From NCBI RefSeq assembly GCF_002910905.1, contig NZ_NEUE01000252.1, forward strand, positions 29,498 through 93,497: a stretch of DNA of 64,000 bases. The letters are read 5' to 3'. Every line of letters begins with the position of its first letter. The stretch's first letter is position 1. The DNA comes from Streptomyces sp. SM11 (lineage in GTDB: Bacteria > Actinomycetota > Actinomycetes > Streptomycetales > Streptomycetaceae). The notes beneath the pieces were generated by a model. It was not told the origin of the DNA. It did no database searches and was given only the letters and a program-made list of their open reading frames with translations. The position numbers were made by a program, and so were the translations under genes. Shown here piece after piece: positions 30,709-38,586 of this stretch.

Positions 30709-31326
30709 ATGACTCCTCCCCCGCCCGTGTTGCGCCCGTACCGCCCCGAGGACCGCGAGGCCCTCTTCGACATCTGCGTACGCACCGGGCACGCGGGCGA
30801 GGACGCTCGCCACCTCTACCCGGACCCCGACCTGCTGCCGAACATCTTCGCGGCGCCCTACGCCGTCCTCGAACCCGGCCTGGCCTTCGTGGTGGAGGAC
30901 GGCGGGCGCGCGGTCGGCTACATCCTCGGTACGGCGGACACCGCGTCCTTCGTCGACCGCTACCGCGCCGAATGGCTCCCCGGCCTCGCCGAGTGCCACC
31001 CGTCCCCCGTACGGGAACCGGCCACCCTCGCCGAGGCGATGACCGCCCTGATGCACGACCCGGAGCGCATGCTCCTGCCGGAGCTGGCCGACTATCCGGC
31101 CCACCTGCACATCGACCTCCTCCCGAGCCACCAGCGGTCGGGCCACGGGCGGCGGCTGATGGAGGCCTTCCTCGGAGCCCTGCGCGAACAGGACGTCAAG
31201 GCCGTCCACTTGAGCATGCTCACCGCCAACACCCGGGCCCGCGCCTTCTACGACCGCGTCGGCTTCCACGAGATCCCGGTTCCGGACCCCGGGCCCGTGA
31301 CGTACCTGGGCCGCTCAACGCAGTAA
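30709..31326 (+). CDS. GNAT acetyltransferase resembling the O-GlcNAcase C-terminal domain
   Basis: A 205-residue GNAT protein. LRPYRPEDREALFDICVRTG and PYAVLEPGLAFVVEDGGRAV match the Streptomyces GNATs known to resemble the C-terminal pseudo-acetyltransferase of human O-GlcNAcase. The acetyl-CoA loop region is LLPSHQRSGHGRRLMEAFL, and NTRARAFYDRVGFHE is the typical C-terminal motif. Substrate is unknown. ATG 30709 follows GAAGGA; a longer frame from 30601 runs through the palindrome and is less likely. The 3' end overlaps the convergent gene by 12 bp. Confidence 0.88.
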   Translation: MTPPPPVLRPYRPEDREALFDICVRTGHAGEDARHLYPDPDLLPNIFAAPYAVLEPGLAFVVEDGGRAVGYILGTADTASFVDRYRAEWLPGLAECHPSPVREPATLAEAMTALMHDPERMLLPELADYPAHLHIDLLPSHQRSGHGRRLMEAFLGALREQDVKAVHLSMLTANTRARAFYDRVGFHEIPVPDPGPVTYLGRSTQ

Positions 31327-31722
31327 CGCGCAAGCCGCGTTGAAAAGGATCAGCGTGTGCACGAACCGTCCGGCGCGCGTAGGCGGGTACCGCCACATCA
31401 ACGGCCAGGTATCGCCTCCGAGCGCCGGGACGGGTACGTAACTGATCCGGCCCGTCGCCGCGTTGAAGGTCGTCACCTCACGCGGCCACGGCCGCCCGGC
31501 CGTCGACCCCGCCGGGACGAGGAAGTACACCCCGCGCCGCCCGTTCGACTCGGTGACGACGGGCCCCGGTTCGCCGCCGACCAACTCCTCCATCAGATCG
31601 GCCAGCCGCCGCCCGTCGTCGCCGTCCACACGGACGGCGTCGAATTGCACGCCCGCCTTGCGGAGATGAAATCCGGAGCCCGGAATCCACTCGGCCCTCA
31701 GTCCACCATTAAGTGCGTTCAC
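31315..31722 (-). CDS. Unknown small protein
   Basis: A 135-residue protein that I cannot name. It contains SGFHLRKAGVQFDAVRVDGD, LMEELVGGEPGPVVTESNGR and RGVYFLVPAG followed by TFNAATGRISYVPVPALGG. The pattern with Trp- and Pro-rich ends (DTWPLMWRYPPTRAG) is seen in small Streptomyces proteins near XRE/DUF397 pairs and vaguely recalls the N-terminal part of bifunctional primase/polymerase proteins, without catalytic residues. GTG 31722 has no good ribosome site. It overlaps the GNAT gene end by 12 bp and diverges from the XRE regulator. Confidence 0.6.
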   Translation of the reverse strand: MNALNGGLRAEWIPGSGFHLRKAGVQFDAVRVDGDDGRRLADLMEELVGGEPGPVVTESNGRRGVYFLVPAGSTAGRPWPREVTTFNAATGRISYVPVPALGGDTWPLMWRYPPTRAGRFVHTLILFNAACALLR

Positions 31723-31814
31723 GGGACGATTGTGACCCCGATCACCTAGCGTTCTCCCTACCTGCCGAGGTGCGTCGCACAGCCGTTGACCTGCGCGAAC
31801 TTCGCTGTAGTGGA

Positions 31815-31862
31815 GTTGAGTTCAGCGGCTGGGAGTAGTGACCGGTTGAGTTCGGTTGAGTC
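31815..31862. promoter_or_regulatory. Helically phased GTTGAGT repeats upstream of the XRE regulator
   Basis: GTTGAGTTC at 31815 and 31845 and GTTGAGTC at 31855, spaced 30 and 10 bp, about three turns and one turn, so all sit on one face of the DNA just before the XRE gene. Confidence 0.5.
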
Positions 31863-31878
31863 GGAAAGAGATCGCGTG

Positions 31879-32715
31879 ATGGCGAGTGCTGAGAACAAGG
31901 AATCCGCTAGCCCGACGGCGCGCATGGTGGCCGAAGTGGCACGCACGATGCGTGTCCAGCGAGGGTGGACACAGGAACAGGAGGGCCAGGAGCTCGGCTG
32001 TTCGGCGGCGGCGGTGAGCGCCATGGAGACCTGCGCCCAGCCCGCGAGCGACGCGATGCTGGTCGAGCTGGCACGGGTCCTGGGCAACGGGACCGGCATC
32101 TTCATGACAGCCCGGCGGTACATGCGGATGGAGCGGCTGCCGGAGCAGTTCCAGGACTACGCGCTGCTGGAGCAGGCGGCGCTCAGCCTCCAGCTGTTCG
32201 CCTCGAACGTCATCCACGGGCTCTTCCAGACGGAGGCCTACGCGCGGGCGCTGATCGGTGGCGGATACCCGCCGCTCTCCGACGAGCGCGTGGAAGAGCT
32301 GGTGCAACTGCGGATGGAGCGCACGGCCCTCTTCGGCCGCGACCCGCTCCCGATGATCGAGATCATCATCGACGAGTCCGTCCTGCACCGGGTCATCGGC
32401 GGGGAGGAGGTCATGCGGGAGCAGTTGCTGCATCTCGTGGAGTGCGCGCGCCGCCGCAATGTCACACTGCTGGTGCTGCCCCTGGACGCCGGTAAGTACG
32501 GGGAGTATGACGGTGGTCGCGGCTCGATGAGCCTGCTGGAGACCCCGGCGCACGAGCATCTCGTCTATCTGGAGCCGCAGGACGAGAGCCTGCTGATCAG
32601 CGACCCCGCAAAGGTGAGCATCTACGCTCAGCGCTATGCGAAGATCCGGTCACAGGCCCTGGGTCCTCGTGAATCGCTGGACCTCATCAAGCGGTTGGCA
32701 GGAGTAGTGGAATGA
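31879..32715 (+). CDS. XRE regulator with DUF5753 (Scr1-type)
   Basis: A 278-residue protein with an N-terminal Cro/C1 helix-turn-helix (TMRVQRGWTQEQEGQELGCS, followed by MLVELARVLG) and the C-terminal DUF5753 region (ALLEQAALSLQLFASNVIHG, LFQTEAYARALI, LIIDESVLHR-like EIIIDESVLHRVIGG, LLISDPAKVSIY). These regulators pair with small DUF397 proteins in Streptomyces and have been proposed as toxin-antitoxin-like or developmental (WhiJ-type) modules. ATG 31879 is preceded by GAAAGAG. Its stop overlaps the DUF397 start by 4 bp. Confidence 0.93.
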   Translation: MASAENKESASPTARMVAEVARTMRVQRGWTQEQEGQELGCSAAAVSAMETCAQPASDAMLVELARVLGNGTGIFMTARRYMRMERLPEQFQDYALLEQAALSLQLFASNVIHGLFQTEAYARALIGGGYPPLSDERVEELVQLRMERTALFGRDPLPMIEIIIDESVLHRVIGGEEVMREQLLHLVECARRRNVTLLVLPLDAGKYGEYDGGRGSMSLLETPAHEHLVYLEPQDESLLISDPAKVSIYAQRYAKIRSQALGPRESLDLIKRLAGVVE

Positions 32716-32948
32716 GCAGCACCCTCCGATGGTTCACGTCGAGCTACAGCAGCGAAAGCGGCGGCGAGTGCATCGAGGTCGCCTTCGACTGGCACAAGTC
32801 CTCGTACAGCAGCGGCAGCGGCGGCGAGTGCATCGAGGTGGCCACCTGCCCCCACGCCGTCCACGTCCGCGACTCCAAGGTCCCCGACGGGCCCGCCTTC
32901 GCCGTCGCCCCCGACGCCTGGTCGGCGTTCCTTGGCTGGACGGGCTGA
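32712..32948 (+). CDS. DUF397 protein with duplicated N-terminal half
   Basis: A 78-residue partner of the XRE regulator. The DUF397 pattern W-x-(K/T)SSYS...GGECIEVA occurs twice: WFTSSYSSESGGECIEVA (7-24) and WHKSSYSSGSGGECIEVA (27-44). Only the second is followed by the full C-terminal part with VHVRDSKVPDGPAFAVAPDA. A single DUF397 unit is about 60 residues, so the first is a partial duplication. ATG overlaps the upstream stop (ATGA). A hairpin terminator follows. Confidence 0.9.
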   Translation: MSSTLRWFTSSYSSESGGECIEVAFDWHKSSYSSGSGGECIEVATCPHAVHVRDSKVPDGPAFAVAPDAWSAFLGWTG

Positions 32949-32979
32949 TCCGCGCATCGCCATGAGCCACGACCCCGTA

Positions 32980-33012
32980 GGCCTCCTGGCGTGATCACCA
33001 CGCCAGGAGGCC
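32980..33012. terminator. Bidirectional terminator after the DUF397 gene
   Basis: A perfect 14-bp stem GGCCTCCTGGCGTG / CACGCCAGGAGGCC with loop ATCAC, between convergent genes. Confidence 0.85.
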
Positions 33013-33034
33013 ACTCACGGAAGGTACGACTCCG

Positions 33035-33415
33035 TCACTTGGTGAGCTTCACGGTGTTGATCGGCGTGAAGTCGTAGTCGTAGTACGTGCCGGCCCGCTG
33101 GCTCACCGTGCAGTTGGTGCCGTTGGACCCCTTGCACAGGTACGCCTTGGCGCCGCCGGTCTGGTTGTTGAAGAACCGCTTCTTGCCGAACTGGTTGTAG
33201 ATCTTGTGGGTCCCGTACTTGTAGAACTTGAGGCTCGGCTTGCCGCCGTTCCAGCTCGCGTTCGGGTACACACAGGCGTAGCCGGACGGGCAGCCGTAGA
33301 TCGTGCCCGCCGCCTCCGCCGCGTTGGCCGATCCGCCCAACGTGAGTACGGCGCCGGTGGCGAGCGCGGTGGCCGCCATCGCTGTCCTGGTGATGGTGCT
33401 CCGAATCTGACGCAT
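33035..33415 (-). CDS. Small secreted protein, peptidase-inhibitor I36-like
   Basis: A 126-residue exported protein. Residues 1-33 are a Sec signal peptide (basic start, AMAATALATGAVLTLGG, cleavage near SANAAEA). The mature part of about 93 residues has four Cys (IYGCPSGYACVYPN, YLCKGSNGTNC) and many aromatic residues, resembling the beta-rich gamma-crystallin-like fold of the Streptomyces metalloproteinase inhibitor group I36. Target unknown. It is divergent from a winged-helix regulator gene 139 bp away. Confidence 0.8.
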   Translation of the reverse strand: MRQIRSTITRTAMAATALATGAVLTLGGSANAAEAAGTIYGCPSGYACVYPNASWNGGKPSLKFYKYGTHKIYNQFGKKRFFNNQTGGAKAYLCKGSNGTNCTVSQRAGTYYDYDFTPINTVKLTK

Positions 33416-33554
33416 GCGCGTTTTCCCCCTTCTGGTCGGTCTTGCGGTCGTTCATCGCTCGTTTAGGAGCTGCTCCGATGATGGGGAGGCCAGTGAAGAC
33501 GGGTCCAAGAGTTTTCGGCACAGGGAAAACGGATACGTTCATTCCGGGGGATAT

Positions 33555-34550
33555 ATGGCACTCCGTATCCATTTCACGCCAGACGACCTGACGCGCATCA
33601 CGGTGGCCCCGAGCCCTGACCCCATGTGGGAACTGGTCAACAGCCTGCATGTGCTGCAAGCCCGGCAGACCGCCTCCGCCTACGCGCCGTGGCTGCGGCA
33701 CGTACGGGAGCGGCTCGCCAGGAGCGACCTCAGAGGTCCGATCCGGCTCCTCACCACACTGGTTCCGGCCCGGGGGAACTTCCCGGACTTCCTCACCCCT
33801 CCGTCCCACAGGGGCGGGATGGAGGGCTCCCGTGACCTCATGCTGGCCACACCCGTGGACCGCCTCCGTGCCGAGCTCGCCGCATGCTGCCGGCAGCCCA
33901 CGCCGTCCGCATGGCTCCGGCAGCTCGCGGACGGCGACCGCACGGCCCGGCAGGAGCTGGACGGCGCCGTCGTCACGTACTTCCGTGAACTCCTGGCCCC
34001 ACACATACACCTCATCGACGATGTGGTGCACACCGACCGCGCGCACCACAGCCGGACCGTGCTGGAAGGGGGAGCCGAACGGTTGCTGAGCACTCTGTCG
34101 CCCTCGATCCGCTGGGAACCGCCGACGCTGGTCGCCGACTATCCGCGAAGCGGCGACCTCCACCTGCGCGGGCGCGGTATCTCCCTCGTCCCGTCCTTCT
34201 TCTGCACGGGGCGCCCCGTCACCCTCATCGACCCCGACCTCCCGCCGGTCCTGGTCTACCCGGCGAGCCGCCCCTCCGGCTGCGCGGACACGCTCGACGG
34301 CCTGGCCGAACTGCTGGGGCGGACCCGGGCCATGGCGTTGCACGCGCTGGCCTCACCGTGCTCGACGGGCGAACTGGCCCTGCGGATCGGTGTGTCGATC
34401 GGGACCGCGAGCAAGCACGCGTCGGTGCTGCGCAACACGCGGCTCATCACCAGTACGCGCAGGGGCAGCGAAGTGGTGCACGCCCTGACCCCGCTCGGGT
34501 GCGAGGTGGCGCAGGGGCGGCGGCACGGCTCGTGGTGCTGCGGTGATTGA
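33555..34550 (+). CDS. ArsR-like winged-helix regulator with large N-terminal domain
   Basis: A 331-residue protein. The C-terminal 75 residues form an ArsR/HlyU-type winged helix (DGLAELLGRTRAMALHALAS, STGELALRIGVSIGTASKHA). The N-terminal 240 residues (IHFTPDDLTRITVAPSPDPM onward) match the DUF5937-like sensor region common in Streptomyces. Two Cys near the end (SWCCGD) are a possible redox or metal site. It is divergent from the secreted inhibitor-like gene, which may be its target. CGGGGG precedes the ATG. Confidence 0.86.
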   Translation: MALRIHFTPDDLTRITVAPSPDPMWELVNSLHVLQARQTASAYAPWLRHVRERLARSDLRGPIRLLTTLVPARGNFPDFLTPPSHRGGMEGSRDLMLATPVDRLRAELAACCRQPTPSAWLRQLADGDRTARQELDGAVVTYFRELLAPHIHLIDDVVHTDRAHHSRTVLEGGAERLLSTLSPSIRWEPPTLVADYPRSGDLHLRGRGISLVPSFFCTGRPVTLIDPDLPPVLVYPASRPSGCADTLDGLAELLGRTRAMALHALASPCSTGELALRIGVSIGTASKHASVLRNTRLITSTRRGSEVVHALTPLGCEVAQGRRHGSWCCGD

Positions 34551-34589
34551 CGGGCGGCCGCCGCGACCGCACTCCGACGACGGCTCCTG

Positions 34590-34735
34590 GTGCTGTGCCC
34601 GGGAACGTTCGCCGGGGTCAGCTCGATCAGTCCGGTCGTGCTGCTCACGGACAGTCCCTGCGTGATGTCGCAGGTGTGCAGCAGGATTTCGGCGTCGCCC
34701 GTCGCCGCGAACCCTTCGGGGTCGCTCGCCCGTCG
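34590..34735 (-). pseudogene. Possible remnant of a maleylpyruvate isomerase/DinB-like protein
   Basis: On the minus strand about 34600-34720 reads EGFAATGDAEILLHTCDITQ and continues GLSVSSTTGLIELTPANVPG, similar to the helix around the metal-binding His of DinB/mycothiol-dependent maleylpyruvate isomerase-like proteins. There is no intact gene around it, and a terminator-like hairpin interrupts the region. Low confidence. Confidence 0.3.
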
Positions 34736-34762
34736 CCGGCCCTCTCGGACCGGCGACGGGCG
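34727..34762. terminator. Hairpin between convergent ArsR-like and metallopeptidase genes
   Basis: A perfect 13-bp stem CGCCCGTCGCCGG / CCGGCGACGGGCG with a 10-base loop. Confidence 0.7.
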
Positions 34763-34820
34763 GATGAGGGCCACCGCGCGGCCCGGGTGGGGGCGGTGGC
34801 TTTGGGTCCGTCGTGTCCGT

Positions 34821-36389
34821 CTAGGGGAGGACGGCCCAGCGCTGGGTCTTGTCGGTGCTGCTCGCCTGACTGACGGTGGTCTCGGCGCCCGCCTGGCTGC
34901 TCGTGGTGGTGAGGACGCGGCCGGTCGCCTGGCAGGTGAAGGTCAGGGTGCCGCTGTCGTTCTGGGTGAGCGTCCACTTCTGCTTCGGGTCCGCGGGGTC
35001 GATCGTCTGGGCGCCGATCGAGTTGTACTGCCCGTAGGACGTGAGGGCCCTCGGGGTGGGGCAGCCGTCGGTGATCCGCACCGTGCCGTCCGCGTTGGCG
35101 TCCAGCTTCCAGCGCTGCTCAGGGACGGAGGTGTCGTAAGAGCGCAGGTCCGTCCTGCTGGTGCTTCCCACCCAGCACGGGTCCGCTCGCTGCAGTGCGA
35201 GGTTGTTGCCGTTGGTCAGGCCGTGGTACTTGCCGTCGCCGACGACCGTCACGGCGTAGTGGACGGTGTGCTGGGCTGTCTTGTCGAGCGCCGTGCCGGT
35301 GGTGGCGAGCGGCGGGTTGGCGGCGGGGCGGACGTTCTTGTAGTACTCGGCGAAGGTGGCCGGGGTGTTGGCGGTCAACGCCTTGATGGTGCCCTGCCAT
35401 CCGCCGTCGACCTCCCGCCAGAGGTCGAGCAGCGAACCGGCCACGTTTCCGGGTACCTGGTCCCCGGTGTCCCAGCCGCCGCCGTAGACGTACTCGCTGC
35501 TGCTCCCGTTCGCCCAGACGTAGCGGTTGTCGCCCAGCAGGTAGGAGGCGGTGGCGTTGGCGAAGCCCTCGACCCACGCGCAGGGCCGGGAGCTGGCCTG
35601 CCAGATGATGTTCGGGTAGCAGACGCTGTTGGGCGGCATGGCGCCGTTGTAGAGACGGTGCATCAGGAAGTGGCCGCCCTCGTGCAGGACGACGTGCTCG
35701 GAGTCGGGGTCGGCGTCGGGGAGGTAGACGGTGTTGTCGAGGCCGTAGCGCGGCCCGTCGGTCGAGCCGGGGTACCACTTGACGGTGAGCTCGGTGCAGG
35801 CCCAGTTGTCCGGCTCGTGAGCGCTCCAGCAATCGCTGACCGGGTTCTCGCGGCCCCACCACAGCAGGTTGAGGGTGTCGAAGGCGTGCCAGGCCCGCGA
35901 GGTCTGCGTCGAGGGCTTCAGGTCACCGACGGAGGTGCTCGCGGAGATGTTCTGCTGCACCGGCGAGTCCATGGTGTACGTGGTGCCGTCGGCGTCCGCG
36001 ACTTTCCACAGCCGGGTGCTCTCGGCGTCGAACCGCACCCACATGCTGCTCATCGTGGTCGTGGTGACGGGGGTGTGGCAGAGGTTGAAGGAGCCGTCGT
36101 AGACCGAGGTGTAGTCCCAGGTCGTGCTGTTGAGCCGGCGCTCGGGGTCGGTGGCCTTCTCACGGCCCCACAGCTGGATGTTGGCGTTGCGGACGGGCTT
36201 GGTCCGGGTGGGCTTGGACGGGCCCTCCTCGGCGGCCTGGTAGTCGTAGAGGAGCTTGCCGCTCAGGCAGATCGGGTTCGCGGCGGCGGCGGGGGTGGCC
36301 GCGAGCGGGACGGCCGCCACGGCGGAGAGGAGTGTGGTACCGAGCGTGGCGATGCGGGTCAGGCGTGTGCGCAGGGATGTGGCCAACAC
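34821..36389 (-). CDS. Secreted zinc metallopeptidase-like protein with ricin-B-type lectin domain
   Basis: A 522-residue exported protein. The signal peptide (about 1-38) ends VPLAATPAAAANP. The central domain has HEGGHFLMH, an HExxH zinc motif with an extra His, and a downstream Glu in AWVEGFANATASYLL that can be the third ligand. The C-terminal 140 residues carry Q-x-W repeats (EQRWKLDANADG, KQKWTLTQNDSG, TQRWAVLP) of a ricin-B/CBM13-like carbohydrate-binding domain. It probably acts outside the cell on glycosylated or polysaccharide-bound protein. GTG 36389 lies just after GAGAGG; a TTG follows directly. I could not match a MEROPS family. Confidence 0.78.
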   Translation of the reverse strand: MLATSLRTRLTRIATLGTTLLSAVAAVPLAATPAAAANPICLSGKLLYDYQAAEEGPSKPTRTKPVRNANIQLWGREKATDPERRLNSTTWDYTSVYDGSFNLCHTPVTTTTMSSMWVRFDAESTRLWKVADADGTTYTMDSPVQQNISASTSVGDLKPSTQTSRAWHAFDTLNLLWWGRENPVSDCWSAHEPDNWACTELTVKWYPGSTDGPRYGLDNTVYLPDADPDSEHVVLHEGGHFLMHRLYNGAMPPNSVCYPNIIWQASSRPCAWVEGFANATASYLLGDNRYVWANGSSSEYVYGGGWDTGDQVPGNVAGSLLDLWREVDGGWQGTIKALTANTPATFAEYYKNVRPAANPPLATTGTALDKTAQHTVHYAVTVVGDGKYHGLTNGNNLALQRADPCWVGSTSRTDLRSYDTSVPEQRWKLDANADGTVRITDGCPTPRALTSYGQYNSIGAQTIDPADPKQKWTLTQNDSGTLTFTCQATGRVLTTTSSQAGAETTVSQASSTDKTQRWAVLP

Positions 36390-36740
36390 GGTCCTCTCAT
36401 AGGGCCTCGTCGCCGCTGCCCGGTGCGAATTCCCGGCATACACGGCGACGCGGCGGGGCGAGGCGCCGGAAAGCAGACCGACGCCGCCTCTCACCGGTGA
36501 TCGTTCCGGCGAGCATGCCCATGGTCGGGGGTGCGGTCCGTCTCCTGGGAGAGGCGCGCGGGAGCATATGCACGGCGCACGGGCACGTCCGTTCCCTCCC
36601 TCCGCGCGGCCCACCTGTCAGCTCGGGGCATCGGACGCGGACGCGATGGTCACGGCGGGATCCACTCACGCCCAGTGCACACTGTTCGACCAGTCCTCCA
36701 CCGCCCTCGAACCCGGTGAACCTCCCCGGTCACAGCACAA
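36390..36740. other. Intergenic region upstream of the metallopeptidase gene
   Basis: A 351-bp gap between the metallopeptidase start and the PucR stop (both minus strand). Short open frames on both strands lack ribosome sites. I see no clear promoter boxes, hairpin or repeat. Confidence 0.5.
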
Positions 36741-38276
36741 CTAGCCCGCCGCCAGGTCCCGGGACCGCAGCGCGAGCCACAGGTCGTAGCGGGCGCTCGG
36801 GGGCCGGAGCAGCGAGCGCTGGAGGACCGTTTCGAGCCGGGTGAGGCGTTTGCGGGCGCCGGGCACGCTGATGCCCAGCTCGGCGGCGGCGGGCCCGAGG
36901 CGGCCCTCGCAGCGCAGCCAGGTGCGGAGCGTCTCCTCGGATCCGAGCACGGGGGCCAGTTGCTGGTCGGCCCAGTGCCGTACGGCAGGGCGGCGCAGGA
37001 TGGCGTCGAGACCCCGCGCCGCCTCTCGCGTACCGGATCCGGTGGGGGCGTACGGGGCGTACGGTGCGGACTCGGCGGTGCACACCGGGGCGGGGGTGGC
37101 GCGGACGCGCAGCGCCAGGTCGAGCGCGGCCTGGTCGGCCAGCCGGTGCAGGTCGAGGCCGAGCAGTTCGCCGATGAGCTTCAGCCGGGCGGCCAGGGTG
37201 TTGCGGTGGACCTTGAGGTGGTCGGTCGCGTGCGACGAGAACGCCAGCCAGGAGGCGGCCGTGGCCGCCAGCTCCTGGCTCCCGGGGTCCTGCGCGCGGC
37301 GCGGCACATGGGTCAGGAGCGGGGTCAGCAGCTCGTTCGCCCACCGCCGGCCGGCCGGTCCGACGACGAACGCGGGATCCGGCGAGACCCCGAACCGGGC
37401 GTGCCGGGTGGGCAGTTCGCGGGCGACGGCCAGGGCGTGGAAGGCCTGGCGGTAGCCCGTCGCGGTGTCGGCCAGCGGCACGGGATCGCTGACTCCCACG
37501 ACGCAGTCGCCCACCCTGGCGGCGACGGCCTCGTCGGTCGTGACGGCCTCCCGGCCCTGCTCCTGCGCGGGCATCACCAGGATGAGGTGGCGGGCGTACA
37601 CGGGGCACCGCACGATCCAGGACCGGCCGCCGTCCTCGTCCGCGCAGACCAGGGCCGCCTCCTCGCGCCCGTCACCGGAGCACTCCACGACACACACCCG
37701 TACCGGATCGGGAAGCCGGGGGCGCAGCGCACCCGCGACCTGCTGGGCGATGGAGAGCTGGCCCGTCATCAGCAGGTGCAGCACCGCCTCGCGCCCCCGG
37801 GAATCGGCGAGGTCCACCCGGCGGCGCTTGCGCTCCAGCGTCTCGGCCTGCCGGCACAGGGCCAGCGGCAGGACCACGTCGGCCAGCAGCGTGGCGAGCC
37901 CGGCGGCCACCGGCCGGGGGGAGACGACGATGAGCAACGGGGCGGCGTGGTCGTCGGCGCTCAGGGGGAACAACAGGGCGGTGTGCGCGCCGGTGTCGAG
38001 GGAGTACGCCCGCGCCCCGCGCTCCGCCAGGGCGTTCACGCTCTCGGCGACCAGTCCCGCGACGTCGGGGGCCACCGCCCGCGTCGTACGGGCCGCCGCG
38101 TGCAGCACCGTACCGTCCGGCCCGACGAGCCCGGCCCAGCCCTCCGCCCGCCCGGCCAGCCAGCGCAGCAGCTCCGCCGTTCCGCCGGTGCGGGCCAGCC
38201 GGTGCATCCGCAGAAGGTCATCCGCACGCTCCCGTGCTCGCACCTGTTTCCCCGTTCCCGCCCTGGACACGGCCAT
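36741..38276 (-). CDS. PucR/CdaR family transcriptional regulator
   Basis: A 511-residue regulator with an N-terminal GAF-like sensor region (GWAGLVGPDGTVLHAAART, ALLFPLSADDHAAPLLIVVS), a central GGDEF-like CdaR region, and the PucR helix-turn-helix (SSHATDHLKVHRNTLAARLK). A second helical segment at the C-terminus (ETLRTWLRCEGRLGPAAAEL, VPGARKRLTRLETVL) repeats the HTH pattern, so it appears to carry two HTH units. The start is uncertain: ATG 38276 lacks a ribosome site, whereas GTG 38243 has GGGGA six bases before it. Divergent from the clamp-like gene. Confidence 0.82.
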   Translation of the reverse strand: MAVSRAGTGKQVRARERADDLLRMHRLARTGGTAELLRWLAGRAEGWAGLVGPDGTVLHAAARTTRAVAPDVAGLVAESVNALAERGARAYSLDTGAHTALLFPLSADDHAAPLLIVVSPRPVAAGLATLLADVVLPLALCRQAETLERKRRRVDLADSRGREAVLHLLMTGQLSIAQQVAGALRPRLPDPVRVCVVECSGDGREEAALVCADEDGGRSWIVRCPVYARHLILVMPAQEQGREAVTTDEAVAARVGDCVVGVSDPVPLADTATGYRQAFHALAVARELPTRHARFGVSPDPAFVVGPAGRRWANELLTPLLTHVPRRAQDPGSQELAATAASWLAFSSHATDHLKVHRNTLAARLKLIGELLGLDLHRLADQAALDLALRVRATPAPVCTAESAPYAPYAPTGSGTREAARGLDAILRRPAVRHWADQQLAPVLGSEETLRTWLRCEGRLGPAAAELGISVPGARKRLTRLETVLQRSLLRPPSARYDLWLALRSRDLAAG

Positions 38277-38586
38277 AGCGCCGGTGGACCGCCCCGCATG
38301 TCTGACTGTGCGGACCGATACCCCCGCGGCCGCGCCACTGGGCGCATTGAATCTCCCGTCTCTCCACCCTGCGTTCTATCGTCCGAATGTGTTCCGGTGC
38401 GTCGGGGGGCGACGGGGGATCGCCGGAACACGGGAACCGGGTACACGGCGGCAGCGGCTCACGGGGGTGGTCGCTGTCGCCGGTCCCGCACCGCCCTCAT
38501 TGTCAGTGGTGCCTTCTACCGTCGTACGCAGGAGTCGGCTTTCAGCCTCCGGCTCCCGGCTTCCGACGTCCCGGGAAAGGCGCCCC
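38277..38586. other. Divergent intergenic region between pucR and the clamp paralogue
   Basis: A 310-bp gap. Besides the promoter motif at 38500-38522 no other gene or structure was recognised; the PucR promoter must also lie here. Confidence 0.5.
38500..38522 (+). promoter_or_regulatory. RecA-NDp/PafBC-type DNA-damage promoter motif
   Basis: TTGTCAGTGG, seven bases, then TACCGT. This matches the pattern TTGTCRGTGG...TAnnnT of the LexA-independent damage-inducible promoter known for mycobacterial recA P1. It ends 64 bp before the ATG of the clamp-like gene, on the correct strand. Confidence 0.6.
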
